DNA from: Duganella sp. Root1480D1
GTDB taxonomy: Bacteria; Pseudomonadota; Gammaproteobacteria; Burkholderiales; Burkholderiaceae_D
Direction: 5' to 3'
DNA length: 64,000 bases
NCBI RefSeq assembly: GCF_001427305.1
Contig: NZ_LMFZ01000034.1
Coordinates: forward strand, 62,001 to 126,000
Shown here in pieces: positions 42,702 through 51,029 of this stretch (position 1 is the first letter of the stretch; each line of letters opens with the position of its first letter). The notes beneath the pieces were generated by a model. That model was not told the origin of the DNA, made no database searches, and saw only the letters and a program-made list of their open reading frames with translations. Made by a program: the position numbers and the translations under genes.

Positions 42702-43159
42702 CAGTACACCATGTCCAGTGCGATGTCGTTGGTGCCGGGCTCGATGTCGATGCGCGCATCGTCAAACGTTGGCGGGCCATAGTGACCGCGCGCGTTGCGG
42801 GAAAAGCCCCAGCCTTCCTGGGGCATGCCGTTGGCTGACTTGTCCAGCCTTCCGTTAAGGTTCTCGTCGTGGTAGACCATGACGGCATAGCTACCGGGTG
42901 TCACGCCGGGGAACTTCAGCACATTGCCTGCGATCGCTGGCTGCACCGCGAAGTATTGGCAGGCCTTCAGGAAGGAGTTCTTGTTGCAGATGGCTCCCAT
43001 CAGCGCGCCTTTCTGCCCTGCGATCCCGCCCAGGGTGACATTCACGGTTGCCGTGCCGGTTGCCGCCGGCTGGCGGACGCCGAAAGCATAAGCTGTGGCG
43101 GCCCCGGCAAGTGCCAGCAGCAATGCACCGGCGATCGTCCGCATGTTCGTCTTCTTCAA
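42701..43159 (-). CDS. DUF2141 family secreted protein
   Basis: A 152-residue protein. The TTG at 43159 is chosen as start because AGGAG lies 7 bases before it and it gives a signal peptide beginning MKKTNMRTIAGALLLALAG; the next ATG (43144) has no ribosome site. The DUF2141 body is a small beta-sandwich with the typical VTPGSYAVMVYHDENLNGRLDKSANGMPQEGWGFS and a Cys pair in ICNKNSFLKACQ. Function in this family is unknown. It sits between the two ABC systems of the RiPP operon. Confidence 0.8.
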   Translation of the reverse strand: MKKTNMRTIAGALLLALAGAATAYAFGVRQPAATGTATVNVTLGGIAGQKGALMGAICNKNSFLKACQYFAVQPAIAGNVLKFPGVTPGSYAVMVYHDENLNGRLDKSANGMPQEGWGFSRNARGHYGPPTFDDARIDIEPGTNDIALDMVY

Positions 43160-43172
43160 TCCAGAGCTCCTT

Positions 43173-44282
43173 TTAATGCAGGTCGCGCGGCGTCCAGCCG
43201 AAGCGGCGAACCGCCAGCACCAGGCAGGCACACATCATTGCGATCAATACAGCGATGCTGTAGGCGTCGCCCTTCCAGCTCATGCTGCCGGTCAGCGCGT
43301 GGCGGATGCTGGCCATCATGGCATTGAGGGGCAGGTATTCGAGTGCGTCGCGCAGCAGCGGCGGCAAACCGCCCAACGGGATCATCAGGTTACCGGAGAA
43401 CAGCAGCGGGAAATACAGCAGGTTGCTGGCCATGGTGACGCCGGCCACGCTGCGGCTGAGCGCTGCCAGCAAGAGTCCCAGTGCCAGGAAGGCTGCGCAG
43501 CCCAGTGCCAGCATGCCGCTTGCGGCTGCAATGCCGCTTGCGCCGGCATGCACTTTCACGCCATACACGGCCCAGGCGACGGCAAACATGGCGGCGCTGG
43601 CCAGCACGATGACAACGAGGCGCGACAGGCACCAGGCCAGCACCACCACGCCAGTCGGCATTGGAAAGAGCTGGTACAGGCGGAACATGCCACCCTCGCG
43701 CGCGGCCACCAGCGGACCGGCGAAGCCCATCAGGCTGGTGGACAGGATGACCAGACCGGCCAGCCCGCTGACCAGGAACAGGCGGTAATCAAGCGCCCCG
43801 GCTGCCGGCGCAGGCGGCGCGGGCAGCACCACGCGCGGCTCGTCCTGCAAGCCGGCAAGGTTGTACGCATCGCTGAAGCCGCGCAGCATGCCGTAGCTGG
43901 CTTCCAGCGTGGGGCCGGCGCTTAGCGTGGTTTCGAGCTTCATCTCAGTGCTATGGCCAGCGCGTATGGCTTCGGCGAAGCCGGCCGGGATGGTGAGCTC
44001 CAGGTCTGGCTTGGCGCCAAGTGCCGGCGCGATGACGTGGAATTCGACGCTGTTTTGCAGGCGCAGGCCGCGTGCCAGCTCGCTGGCATAGCTTGCGCTC
44101 TCCGTGCTGCGGTCCATGTCGCGCACGACCAGTGTTACCGGGCCCAGTTTTGCTTCCTGCCCGAACAAGGCCATTTGCATCATCAGCATCAGCAAGGGGA
44201 AGGCAAAGGTCCAGAACAGGGCCAGTCGGCCGCGCAGGAAAAGCGCCAGGTCGGCGCGCACCAGGTGCAGCAGCTTTTTCAT
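43173..44282 (-). CDS. ABC-2 type transporter permease
   Basis: A 369-residue permease with one N-terminal membrane helix (about 20-42), a periplasmic domain (about 45-165) and five C-terminal helices, ending RRFGWTPRDLH. This is the drug/bacteriocin exporter type (YhfK/NatB-like layout). It overlaps by 4 bases the gene for the peptidase-ATPase fusion, which supplies the ATP-binding part. The pair is the obvious exporter or self-protection pump for the modified peptide. Confidence 0.85.
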   Translation of the reverse strand: MKKLLHLVRADLALFLRGRLALFWTFAFPLLMLMMQMALFGQEAKLGPVTLVVRDMDRSTESASYASELARGLRLQNSVEFHVIAPALGAKPDLELTIPAGFAEAIRAGHSTEMKLETTLSAGPTLEASYGMLRGFSDAYNLAGLQDEPRVVLPAPPAPAAGALDYRLFLVSGLAGLVILSTSLMGFAGPLVAAREGGMFRLYQLFPMPTGVVVLAWCLSRLVVIVLASAAMFAVAWAVYGVKVHAGASGIAAASGMLALGCAAFLALGLLLAALSRSVAGVTMASNLLYFPLLFSGNLMIPLGGLPPLLRDALEYLPLNAMMASIRHALTGSMSWKGDAYSIAVLIAMMCACLVLAVRRFGWTPRDLH

Positions 44283-46627
44283 GCGGCCCCTCCTTTGGTC
44301 AGGTCGGCCAGGAAGTCTTCGATGGTCGACGCTTCGAGGCTGAAGTTGGCGATCCCATGCTGGTCGATGAAGCGGCGGAATCCCGCATCGAAGCCTTGTG
44401 CGCCCTGGAGCTGCCAGCCGCCTGGCGTTGTTTCGCAGCGCAGCAGCGCGGGCAACGCGTGCATGGATTGTTCGGCCTCGCCGGACAGCTCCTGGCCGAT
44501 GCGTGCTTTGAAGCGGCCCACCCGGCGCGACAGCAGTTCATCCAGCGAACCTCCGTCGACCAGCCTGCCTTTTTCCATGCAGAGAATGCGGTCCATCGCC
44601 AGCAGGTCGGCCGGAATGTGGGAAATTTGCAGCAAGGTGGTTGGCATGCCGGCCAGCAGCTCGCGCAAGGCGCGGGCGTGCCATTCGTCAAGGCCCAGCG
44701 ACGGTTCGTCGAGCAGCGCCAGCTCAGGCACGTGGGATAGTGCCAGCCAGAGCATGACGCGCTGCTTCTGGCCGCGCGACAGTTGTTGCCAGAGCTTGGT
44801 GCGCAGCTCTTCCATGCCGAGCGCGCGCGTCACTGCCGGCTCCGTGCGGGCGTAGATCGTTTCGTGCATCGTCATGACTTCGCTGACGCGCATCTGCCCA
44901 GGCAGGTCGGCGCTTTGCAACAGGCCGCCCAGTTTCTGCCTTACTTCAGGGTTGCCCGGGTCGCCGATTGCCAGCTGGATCTTGCCACTGCCTGGGGCAC
45001 GCAGGCCGAGAAGGGTCTCCAGCAAGATGGTTTTGCCGCTTCCGTTGGGGCCGACCACGGCGACGCGTTCGCCCTTGCGCAGGGCCAGCTCGCCTGGCTT
45101 CAGCGTGAAACCGGATGGGAGGCGCAACTCGATGCCGAGCGCTTCGAGGGCGACGGGCGCAGGCGTTTCACCGGACGGCGCGGCGGAGGCGGTGTCCACC
45201 AACACCGGCCCGGGTGCCGAAGGAGCAATCGCCAGCACTGCGTCACCGGGATCGATGTCGTTATCGAGCAGCATTTCGCGGGCATGGGCGCGGTACAGTG
45301 GGTGCCCCATCGCTTCCCGCAACATGCCGGCGCCGCGGTCGCGGTCACCACCGTAATTGGGCGGTGCGTGCAGCAGCAGCGAGGCGTGGTGGATCAGCAG
45401 GTCCGGGTCGCCGGCGATCAGTTCCTGCGCTTTGCCGAATGCGTGCAAGGCGTTCTGGCCTGCCGTGGCGACCTTGATGATATTGGGCTGCGCGAGCAGG
45501 ATGGCGAGTATCGCGCGCACGCCGCGCCAGAGCCATTGGCGGCCGGCTGGCAGGATGTCGGCGGCCTTCAGCAAGGCGTCGATGCCGGACTCTTGCTCAG
45601 GCGGCAGCTTGGCGCCGCTGTGGACGTGGAGCAGCGCCTGGTTCAGGCGGGCACTGAGCAAAGCGTCCAGCAAGGAGGGTTGCGTGTGGAATGGCTCCGC
45701 CTCGATCAGTGCAATGGCGGCCGAGAGATCTTCGGCGCGCTTGCTGCTCCACGCGCTGAAGATCGCTTGCTGTGATTGCGCGACCAGCACGCCATAGTCG
45801 GAGTCGGAGCCGATGGCGTCGCCTTGCGCATCCGCCGCGGCGATCGGGATGCCGCTAGCCTGCCCTGCCAGCTCGGCGATCTGGGCGTCGCTGGCCGCGC
45901 GCGAGACGGCACGGAACAGCGAAACAAGCGCTTGCGTGCCGCCACGCGCATCGACCGCTTCAAGCAGGTCGGCGCCGACGCGGCAAGCAGCGCGGTAAGC
46001 ATCAATGCCCGCGCCAGCCGATGCGCCGAACATGGCATCGCCGTCGCGGGACAACATGGTGCGCAACGGTGGCGCAAGCTCCGGCCGCCGGGGCAACGGC
46101 GTAGCGCCGCCAAACCGATTGGCAAACAACTGGGCCAACCCTTCATCCAGCAAGCGCACGCCGCAGGTCAGGAAGCAATGCGCAACCTCATGGAACACAA
46201 CCGCGCGAAGGCCGTCGGAATAGCCTTCCGACCGGGTCGAGAGCCGCACCATGGCCAGGCCTGGCAAGCTCTCCATCGTCAAATGCATGTCGCGTTCCGA
46301 AGGCACGCATTGCAGCAGGATGCACGGCGTCGGCAGACCCAGGAAAGCGGCGCAAGCGACTACCGCCTCCTCGAAATTGCGCAGCAGCGCAGGCGGCAAT
46401 TCTTCTCCACCCAGCACATGGACGCTGCCGCAAGAACGCCACGCGCGCCGCCCGGCCAACATATCCTGCAGGATCGGATAGGCATGGAAGCGCCCGCGCA
46501 GCGCGAACAGGCGCTCCAGTGCCTGCGCCGCGCCGTCGCTATCGCCCGCCGCGGCCAGGCGCAGCACTGCAACCGCCGCATCGCGCAGCCACAACTCGCT
46601 ATCCTGCCAGCCCGGCGCGTCGTTCAT
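44279..46627 (-). CDS. Zinc peptidase-ABC ATPase fusion protein of the RiPP operon
   Basis: A 782-residue fusion. Residues about 60-250 look like a Peptidase_MA-type zinc protease: HEVAH (His146, Glu147, His150) and LLDEGLAQLF with Glu162 as likely third ligand, spaced more closely than usual. A helical, TPR-like middle (about 260-470) follows. Residues about 485-690 are an ABC ATPase (Walker A GPNGSGKTILLE near 526, signature LSRGQKQRVML, Walker B ALLDEPSLGLD). The last 80 residues are unassigned. There is no signal peptide or membrane helix. It probably drives the ABC-2 permease and may cleave the leader before export, a peptidase-coupled exporter unrelated to the C39 (PCAT) kind. That role is inference. 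Confidence 0.82.
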   Translation of the reverse strand: MNDAPGWQDSELWLRDAAVAVLRLAAAGDSDGAAQALERLFALRGRFHAYPILQDMLAGRRAWRSCGSVHVLGGEELPPALLRNFEEAVVACAAFLGLPTPCILLQCVPSERDMHLTMESLPGLAMVRLSTRSEGYSDGLRAVVFHEVAHCFLTCGVRLLDEGLAQLFANRFGGATPLPRRPELAPPLRTMLSRDGDAMFGASAGAGIDAYRAACRVGADLLEAVDARGGTQALVSLFRAVSRAASDAQIAELAGQASGIPIAAADAQGDAIGSDSDYGVLVAQSQQAIFSAWSSKRAEDLSAAIALIEAEPFHTQPSLLDALLSARLNQALLHVHSGAKLPPEQESGIDALLKAADILPAGRQWLWRGVRAILAILLAQPNIIKVATAGQNALHAFGKAQELIAGDPDLLIHHASLLLHAPPNYGGDRDRGAGMLREAMGHPLYRAHAREMLLDNDIDPGDAVLAIAPSAPGPVLVDTASAAPSGETPAPVALEALGIELRLPSGFTLKPGELALRKGERVAVVGPNGSGKTILLETLLGLRAPGSGKIQLAIGDPGNPEVRQKLGGLLQSADLPGQMRVSEVMTMHETIYARTEPAVTRALGMEELRTKLWQQLSRGQKQRVMLWLALSHVPELALLDEPSLGLDEWHARALRELLAGMPTTLLQISHIPADLLAMDRILCMEKGRLVDGGSLDELLSRRVGRFKARIGQELSGEAEQSMHALPALLRCETTPGGWQLQGAQGFDAGFRRFIDQHGIANFSLEASTIEDFLADLTKGGAA

Positions 46628-47481
46628 TCGTCCTCGCTGGCAACAGGTGCAGGCGGCGTTTCGCGGCCGAGCAGCATGACGGATGCCACGGTCTCCGTCA
46701 CGCCGTCGATATCCAGCAAGGCCGCCAACTCATCATCGTAATAGGCGCCATAGACCAGGGAGCCAAGCCCCAGGCCTTGCGCGGCGAGACACAGGTTCTG
46801 CGAAGCGTGTCCCGCCTCCAGCATCGACATGCGGTAGCCACGCGCTCCGTATTTGGCGGTGGCGCGCTGTGGAACGCTGGTCATCACGCACACAACTGGT
46901 GCCTTGACGCCGGACTCACCCGACTTCACTTCCGCGCTGCCGAAAGCATCGCCGTGCTGCGGCTTCAACATGCGCAACAGGTGGTTGCGGGCGTCGTAAT
47001 GCGCGATGCAAGGCTTGATGCCTTCCACCTCGTTGAGAAAGAAATAGAATTCGGTCGGATACAAGCCCCCGGGCGACGGGTAAGAACGGAACGCCAGTTT
47101 CACGTGCGGCGCGATATCGCTCTTCGCCATGCGGCGCACGCGCAGCGCATGGTGCAGGAGGCTGGAGAGCTCCTGCAGCGTCATGGCGCCGACAAAGGCG
47201 CGCGCGCTCTTGCGCAGCTCCAGCGCTTGCGCCAGTTCGCCCAGCGCCAGCACCGGCTCCGGCAGCTCGATCACAGGGCAGGATGGGAAAGCGTTGTAGC
47301 CTGCCGCACCGCGCGCGATATAAGCCGGATGGCGCAGGAAGCGCACGATGTTCTTCACCTGCCCCATCAAGGTGGCGCGGTGGAACTTGGTCTGCTCGTG
47401 CAGGATCTCGGCCGGATCGTCGATATCGAACTGGCCCGCCATGGCCTGCGGCGGCAGCAACTCCTGAAGTGTCTTGGTCAT
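46624..47481 (-). CDS. SagB-type azoline dehydrogenase
   Basis: A 285-residue FMN-dependent nitroreductase-fold enzyme. In TOMM pathways SagB homologues oxidise azolines to thiazoles and oxazoles. Visible are RKSARAFVGAMTLQELSSLLHHAL, the FMN and catalytic region RSYPSPGGLYPTEFYFFLNEVEG, and LEAGHASQNLCLAAQGLGLGS. It overlaps the YcaO gene and the fusion gene by 4 bases each. Its presence implies aromatic azoles in the product. Confidence 0.9.
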   Translation of the reverse strand: MTKTLQELLPPQAMAGQFDIDDPAEILHEQTKFHRATLMGQVKNIVRFLRHPAYIARGAAGYNAFPSCPVIELPEPVLALGELAQALELRKSARAFVGAMTLQELSSLLHHALRVRRMAKSDIAPHVKLAFRSYPSPGGLYPTEFYFFLNEVEGIKPCIAHYDARNHLLRMLKPQHGDAFGSAEVKSGESGVKAPVVCVMTSVPQRATAKYGARGYRMSMLEAGHASQNLCLAAQGLGLGSLVYGAYYDDELAALLDIDGVTETVASVMLLGRETPPAPVASEDE

Positions 47482-48806
47482 GGGAACGGATGCGGTTCGA
47501 GGTTAGGTTCAGGCACGCCCGGCAGGCCCCAGTGCGCGGCGATGGCGCGCAGGCGGCGCTCGTCGCGGCTCACCAGGCCGTCGCCGAACAGCAGCGGATG
47601 CAGGCCGGGAATGAACGCGCGCAGCACGCAAAAGCCCAGGCTTGCCACGTCGGCCGAGGTCACGTCAACTGCGAGGGCGCGCAGGCCCATGACCTTCAGT
47701 CGCGCCAGCAAATCCCCCATGCCGGCCAATTGGCGCAGCGACGGATCGTCCGACGACACCATGGCCTCGCTCGTGAACAGGAAGTCCATCGCGCCCTGGC
47801 GCGAACGGTCCAGGAAATAGGCGAAGTGGTCGCCCGGATTGCGGATGGCCGACTGCTCCGGCAGCGGCGTGCCGGCCGCCAGGATCGAGCTGCCCCACAC
47901 GTAACCGTGGAAGGCTTCCACCACAGCCTTGTTAATGGCGGTTGCTACGTCGAGGTGCGCGCTGGCGCCGAGCGACATGGTGCCGTCGTTGCGGCTGCGC
48001 GCAAGGCACAGCACCACCGGCATGCCGACATCGGTGGTGATATCCCACAGGTGCACCTCCAGGCTTGGGTGCGCCAACTGGCGGCGCACGCCGGGCAACA
48101 GACGTTCCATGGTCGACGGCGCAACCGCCAGCTTGCGCGGCGCATATTTCATCTGCCACATGGCGGCGAAGGCATCGCGCTCGATCACTTCGGCCAGGCC
48201 GCTCAGCAGCGCCCTGCCCTCGTCCATGCCGGTCGCCAGGCCGGTCGAGGAAGACTGCATCACGATCTCGCGCTTGTCCTTGACCTGCATGCCAAGGTAG
48301 ACCATCTGCGCCGGCACATAGGTTTCGCGCGACGGATCCATCAGGTCGGCGGCAGGCGCCCAGGCGCGCACCACGGCGCTGTCGTCGGCCGCGTATTCAA
48401 AGCCTTCCCCGTATTGCTGCGGTGCGAACAGCACGAACTGGCCCGGACCGACCGCCGCATCGCCCAGCGCATCCTGCGAGGCATACAGCACCTGGTCATC
48501 GAAGTGCGCAGCGGCCGCATAGCGCTCCACCGCCTCGCCGAACGCCGCCCACATGGCTGAAGTACGGTCGAAGGCAGCGCCGGAACCAGCCAGGCTCGCG
48601 CGGTCGGTATTCGGGTTGTTGGCTTTGCCGCGCGCCGGGTCGATCATCATGCTCTTGATGTCCACCATCAGGGCATTGAAGACGAACAGGCCGCGCGCGT
48701 CGGGGTGTTCGGTTTCTTCCAGCAGCGACGTGATGATGCCGTGGCGGCGGTGCACCAGGGCGTCATGTACCAGGGCCAGTTGGCCCGCATCGGACAAACG
48801 CTCCAT
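47478..48806 (-). CDS. YcaO cyclodehydratase (TOMM D protein)
   Basis: A 442-residue YcaO enzyme that uses ATP to turn Cys/Ser/Thr into azolines. Conserved parts: SAMWAAFGEAVERYAA near residue 86, SSTGLATGMDEGRALLSGLAEVIERDAFA, and the C-terminus PNLEPHPFP. The final PHPFP is the PxPxP tail that TOMM YcaO proteins need for catalysis. It follows the leader-binding C protein by 3 bp. It is the split type, with the E1-like domain on a separate gene. Confidence 0.93.
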   Translation of the reverse strand: MERLSDAGQLALVHDALVHRRHGIITSLLEETEHPDARGLFVFNALMVDIKSMMIDPARGKANNPNTDRASLAGSGAAFDRTSAMWAAFGEAVERYAAAAHFDDQVLYASQDALGDAAVGPGQFVLFAPQQYGEGFEYAADDSAVVRAWAPAADLMDPSRETYVPAQMVYLGMQVKDKREIVMQSSSTGLATGMDEGRALLSGLAEVIERDAFAAMWQMKYAPRKLAVAPSTMERLLPGVRRQLAHPSLEVHLWDITTDVGMPVVLCLARSRNDGTMSLGASAHLDVATAINKAVVEAFHGYVWGSSILAAGTPLPEQSAIRNPGDHFAYFLDRSRQGAMDFLFTSEAMVSSDDPSLRQLAGMGDLLARLKVMGLRALAVDVTSADVASLGFCVLRAFIPGLHPLLFGDGLVSRDERRLRAIAAHWGLPGVPEPNLEPHPFP

Positions 48807-48809
48807 GGC

Positions 48810-49784
48810 TCAGGCCCGACGGCGCAACAGCGCCTGCTGGAATACGCTGCCCACCGGGCGTTCGGTGCTGGCAGTGCCGCACACCTGGCACCGCGGCAGG
48901 CGCAGCACGCGCGAACGCACGATTTCGCCGCTGGCACTGTCGATTTCACTGAACACGCTCTGCTGCAAGCCCTCCAGCGTGCCGGCCAGGAATTGCAGCG
49001 CCACGCGCGAAGCTTCGGCCACGCCGAACTGCACGGCCAGGCGGCTGGGCAGCGGGTGGTACAGGATATTCTCGGACTGGCTGCGCATATCGAATTCCGC
49101 CACGAACTTGCGGGTCGAGCGCACGCGGTGGAAGTAGCATTCGTAGCAGCCGGTGGCCTTCGGCAGCACCAGCGGGCCGCAATGCACGGTGTTCCAGTCG
49201 ATGCCGACAAACAGCGCCGGCCATCCGGCGGCAACCGCCTTGGCATTCATGGCGCGGAACAGCGCGATATCGTCGAAGTCGGACGCCACCAGCAGCAGCG
49301 CGCGGCGTTCGCCCTTGTCGGGCAAGGGGCCGTCGCGCACCACGCGCTCGACCTGCACACCAAGTTCGGTCAGCGAAGCGGCCAGCGCATCGGCGCAGGA
49401 ACCGGTGCCGGCCAGCGCCAGCACCCAGTTGGACTTGTCGTACTGCGGCCGCTGGGCTGGGCCGGACATGCCGTCCTGCTCGCGCCGATGCTGCAGGTGA
49501 TGGAAGGTAGCGTCGCCGCCGGTGCGCCCGTTATGCTTCAGCAGTACGCGCGCGTCGACCAGCGCATTGACGGCCGCTTCCACCGCCTCGGGCGGGAAGC
49601 TCTCGGCGCGCGCGTCGAGCAGTTGTTTCAGCGTGACGCCATGCGCGGCGTCCGCCAGGATGCTTTTCAGGATGCCGACCCGGTCTTCCACCGTAAAACG
49701 GCGGCCGACGACGGAAATGGCAATCTTGTCTTCGCCCAGCGTGGTTACTTCGGCCAGCGGCGAAATGTACAGGGACTCACTCAT
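48810..49784 (-). CDS. TOMM leader-binding cyclodehydratase C protein (E1-like)
   Basis: A 324-residue E1-like/Ocin-ThiF-type protein. The ATG at 49784 is chosen; a TTG 12 bases upstream is less likely. Residues about 1-90 form the winged-helix leader-binding RRE-type domain (ISVVGRRFTVEDRVGILKSIL). The rest is the E1-like fold with zinc-binding Cys pairs in GCYECYFHRVRS and PRCQVCGTAS. It brings the precursor to YcaO. The gene follows the precursor by 81 bp containing a hairpin that should lower its expression relative to the precursor. Confidence 0.88.
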   Translation of the reverse strand: MSESLYISPLAEVTTLGEDKIAISVVGRRFTVEDRVGILKSILADAAHGVTLKQLLDARAESFPPEAVEAAVNALVDARVLLKHNGRTGGDATFHHLQHRREQDGMSGPAQRPQYDKSNWVLALAGTGSCADALAASLTELGVQVERVVRDGPLPDKGERRALLLVASDFDDIALFRAMNAKAVAAGWPALFVGIDWNTVHCGPLVLPKATGCYECYFHRVRSTRKFVAEFDMRSQSENILYHPLPSRLAVQFGVAEASRVALQFLAGTLEGLQQSVFSEIDSASGEIVRSRVLRLPRCQVCGTASTERPVGSVFQQALLRRRA

Positions 49785-49802
49785 TCTCTTAACCAATCTC
49801 AG

Positions 49803-49850
49803 AAAAATGGCGTGGCACCGGCACCGGTGCGTAAGGCAACGGCGCCGGTG
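49803..49850 (-). terminator. Partial terminator between precursor and processing genes
   Basis: On the minus strand CACCGGCGCC pairs with GGTGCCGGTG (10 bp, one G-U), with a 15-base loop. A run of five T follows 8 bases after the stem. The pairing is good only on the minus-strand RNA (the plus-strand version has an A-C mismatch). Such hairpins let the precursor be made in excess over the enzymes. Confidence 0.55.
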
Positions 49851-49865
49851 TCCGGACTTAACCGT

Positions 49866-50003
49866 TTAGCAGCAGCAAGAGCAGGAGCAGGTGCAGCAGG
49901 AGACGCTCACGTCGGCCAGGGCGCCGCTCATGTCGTCCATCAGGTATTCCGGCTCGGTGGAGTCGGTGATCTGGATGTGGGTGGTTTCAATCAGAATGGT
50001 CAT
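49866..50003 (-). CDS. TOMM (azole RiPP) precursor peptide with all-Ser/Thr/Cys core
   Basis: A 45-residue peptide. The leader (about 1-34: MTILIETTHIQITDSTEPEY, then acidic and ending GALADVSV) is followed by S35 and ten more residues, CCTCSCSCCC, running to the stop: 7 Cys, 3 Ser and 1 Thr, with no other residue and no tail. Every core residue is a possible substrate for cyclodehydration. It stands first in the operon, 81 bp before the leader-binding protein, with AAAAGGAAG about 9 bases before its ATG. It resembles streptolysin S-like precursors in its Cys-rich core but is much shorter. The cleavage site is unknown; after ADVSV or after GALA are guesses. Confidence 0.85.
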   Translation of the reverse strand: MTILIETTHIQITDSTEPEYLMDDMSGALADVSVSCCTCSCSCCC

Positions 50004-50038
50004 TTCTCTGCTTCCTTTTGAGTTTTTAAGAGAATGGC

Positions 50039-50090
50039 CGTGCCATATGCGAAACCAGCATATGCAAATGCGGATTTCGCATTGGGCACG
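50039..50090 (-). promoter_or_regulatory. Long hairpin in the 5' leader of the RiPP precursor
   Basis: CGTGCC (50039-50044) pairs with GGCACG (50085-50090), and ATGCGAAA (50047-50054) with TTTCGCAT (50075-50082): 14 base pairs with one 2-base internal loop. The apical loop contains GCATATGC. It lies 36-87 bases upstream of the precursor ATG. It could be an mRNA stability element or a bipartite operator. A weak promoter-like TTGGAA-16-TGTAGT lies further upstream on this strand (about 50120-50147). Confidence 0.45.
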
Positions 50091-50159
50091 ACCGCTCAGG
50101 AAGGTAGCATGAAACTAAACTACAACTAGTAGAAGAAACATTCCAAAAATATTAACTTT

Positions 50160-51023
50160 TTAGTTGCTAGCAAGCATTAAATGGGTACCGCCGCCGAGGC
50201 GCAAATTGTCGCCGCGCCCAGCAAAATAGCGGGTTTCAAGGGCATCACGCCCAAAATCTTGCACTGTGGAAAAATTTAAATCCCGTAGTCGCGCACACAG
50301 TTCGATGGGATCAAAAAACGACAGCCAGGGCTCGCCCTGCTCGGCATAACGGCGCGCAAAATACTCGACGCCGGCCCTTTCCATGTTGTCGAGCAGCTCC
50401 GGCTTGACGCCGTAATCGAACACGATGCCGCTGCCGGCAGGCAGGCTGGCGACCAGGCGCAGCGTGTCGAAAATGGCGGCCTCGGTCAGGTAGAGCGTGA
50501 CGCCGAGCCAGGAAAAGAACACCGGCTGGTCCAGGCGGCAACCGGCCGCGCGCAGCGCATCGGCCAGCGCGTCGCGTTCGAAATCGACCGGCACGAAACG
50601 CAGGCTGTCCGGCACCGTGATACTGCTGGCGGCCAGCAGCTTGCGCTTCCACGCCTGTGTCGCCGGATGGTCGACTTCGAACACCTGCAGCGCCGCGTCA
50701 TGCTGGCGGCGGCAGGCGAAGGTATCGAGGCCGGCGCCCAGCACCACGTATTGGCGCACGCCGGCAGCAGCGGCGCGCGCCAGTTCGTCTTCGGCAAAGC
50801 GGCTGCGCACGGCCATGGCGGCACGCAGGATGCGACTGAAACCAGCGTCGTAGGAACGCGCATTGGATTGCACTTGCACGCAGTCTTCCGGCCCCAATAC
50901 CGGCAGCGCCAGCGGGTCGTCGAAGATGGCGGGAGTGTCCAGCAACTGGTGGGCGGCGCGCAGGCGCGCTACCATCAGCGCGCTGCGGCTAGGCTGGCCT
51001 TCGCTGAGCAGGTGGCTGGACAT
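50160..51023 (-). CDS. Class I SAM-dependent methyltransferase (LCM/PPM1-like)
   Basis: A 287-residue methyltransferase of the leucine carboxyl methyltransferase-like family (TIGR00027 type). SAM motif YVVLGAGLDTFACR (about residues 92-105), then VFEVDHPATQAWKRKLL and the family block SWLGVTLYLTEAAIFDTLRLV. It lies just upstream of the RiPP precursor, on the same strand, but 156 bp away with its own upstream partner, so it may or may not belong to the pathway. Methylation of the peptide is an option; many homologues act in other secondary metabolism. Confidence 0.85.
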   Translation of the reverse strand: MSSHLLSEGQPSRSALMVARLRAAHQLLDTPAIFDDPLALPVLGPEDCVQVQSNARSYDAGFSRILRAAMAVRSRFAEDELARAAAAGVRQYVVLGAGLDTFACRRQHDAALQVFEVDHPATQAWKRKLLAASSITVPDSLRFVPVDFERDALADALRAAGCRLDQPVFFSWLGVTLYLTEAAIFDTLRLVASLPAGSGIVFDYGVKPELLDNMERAGVEYFARRYAEQGEPWLSFFDPIELCARLRDLNFSTVQDFGRDALETRYFAGRGDNLRLGGGTHLMLASN

Positions 51024-51029
51024 GGAGGC

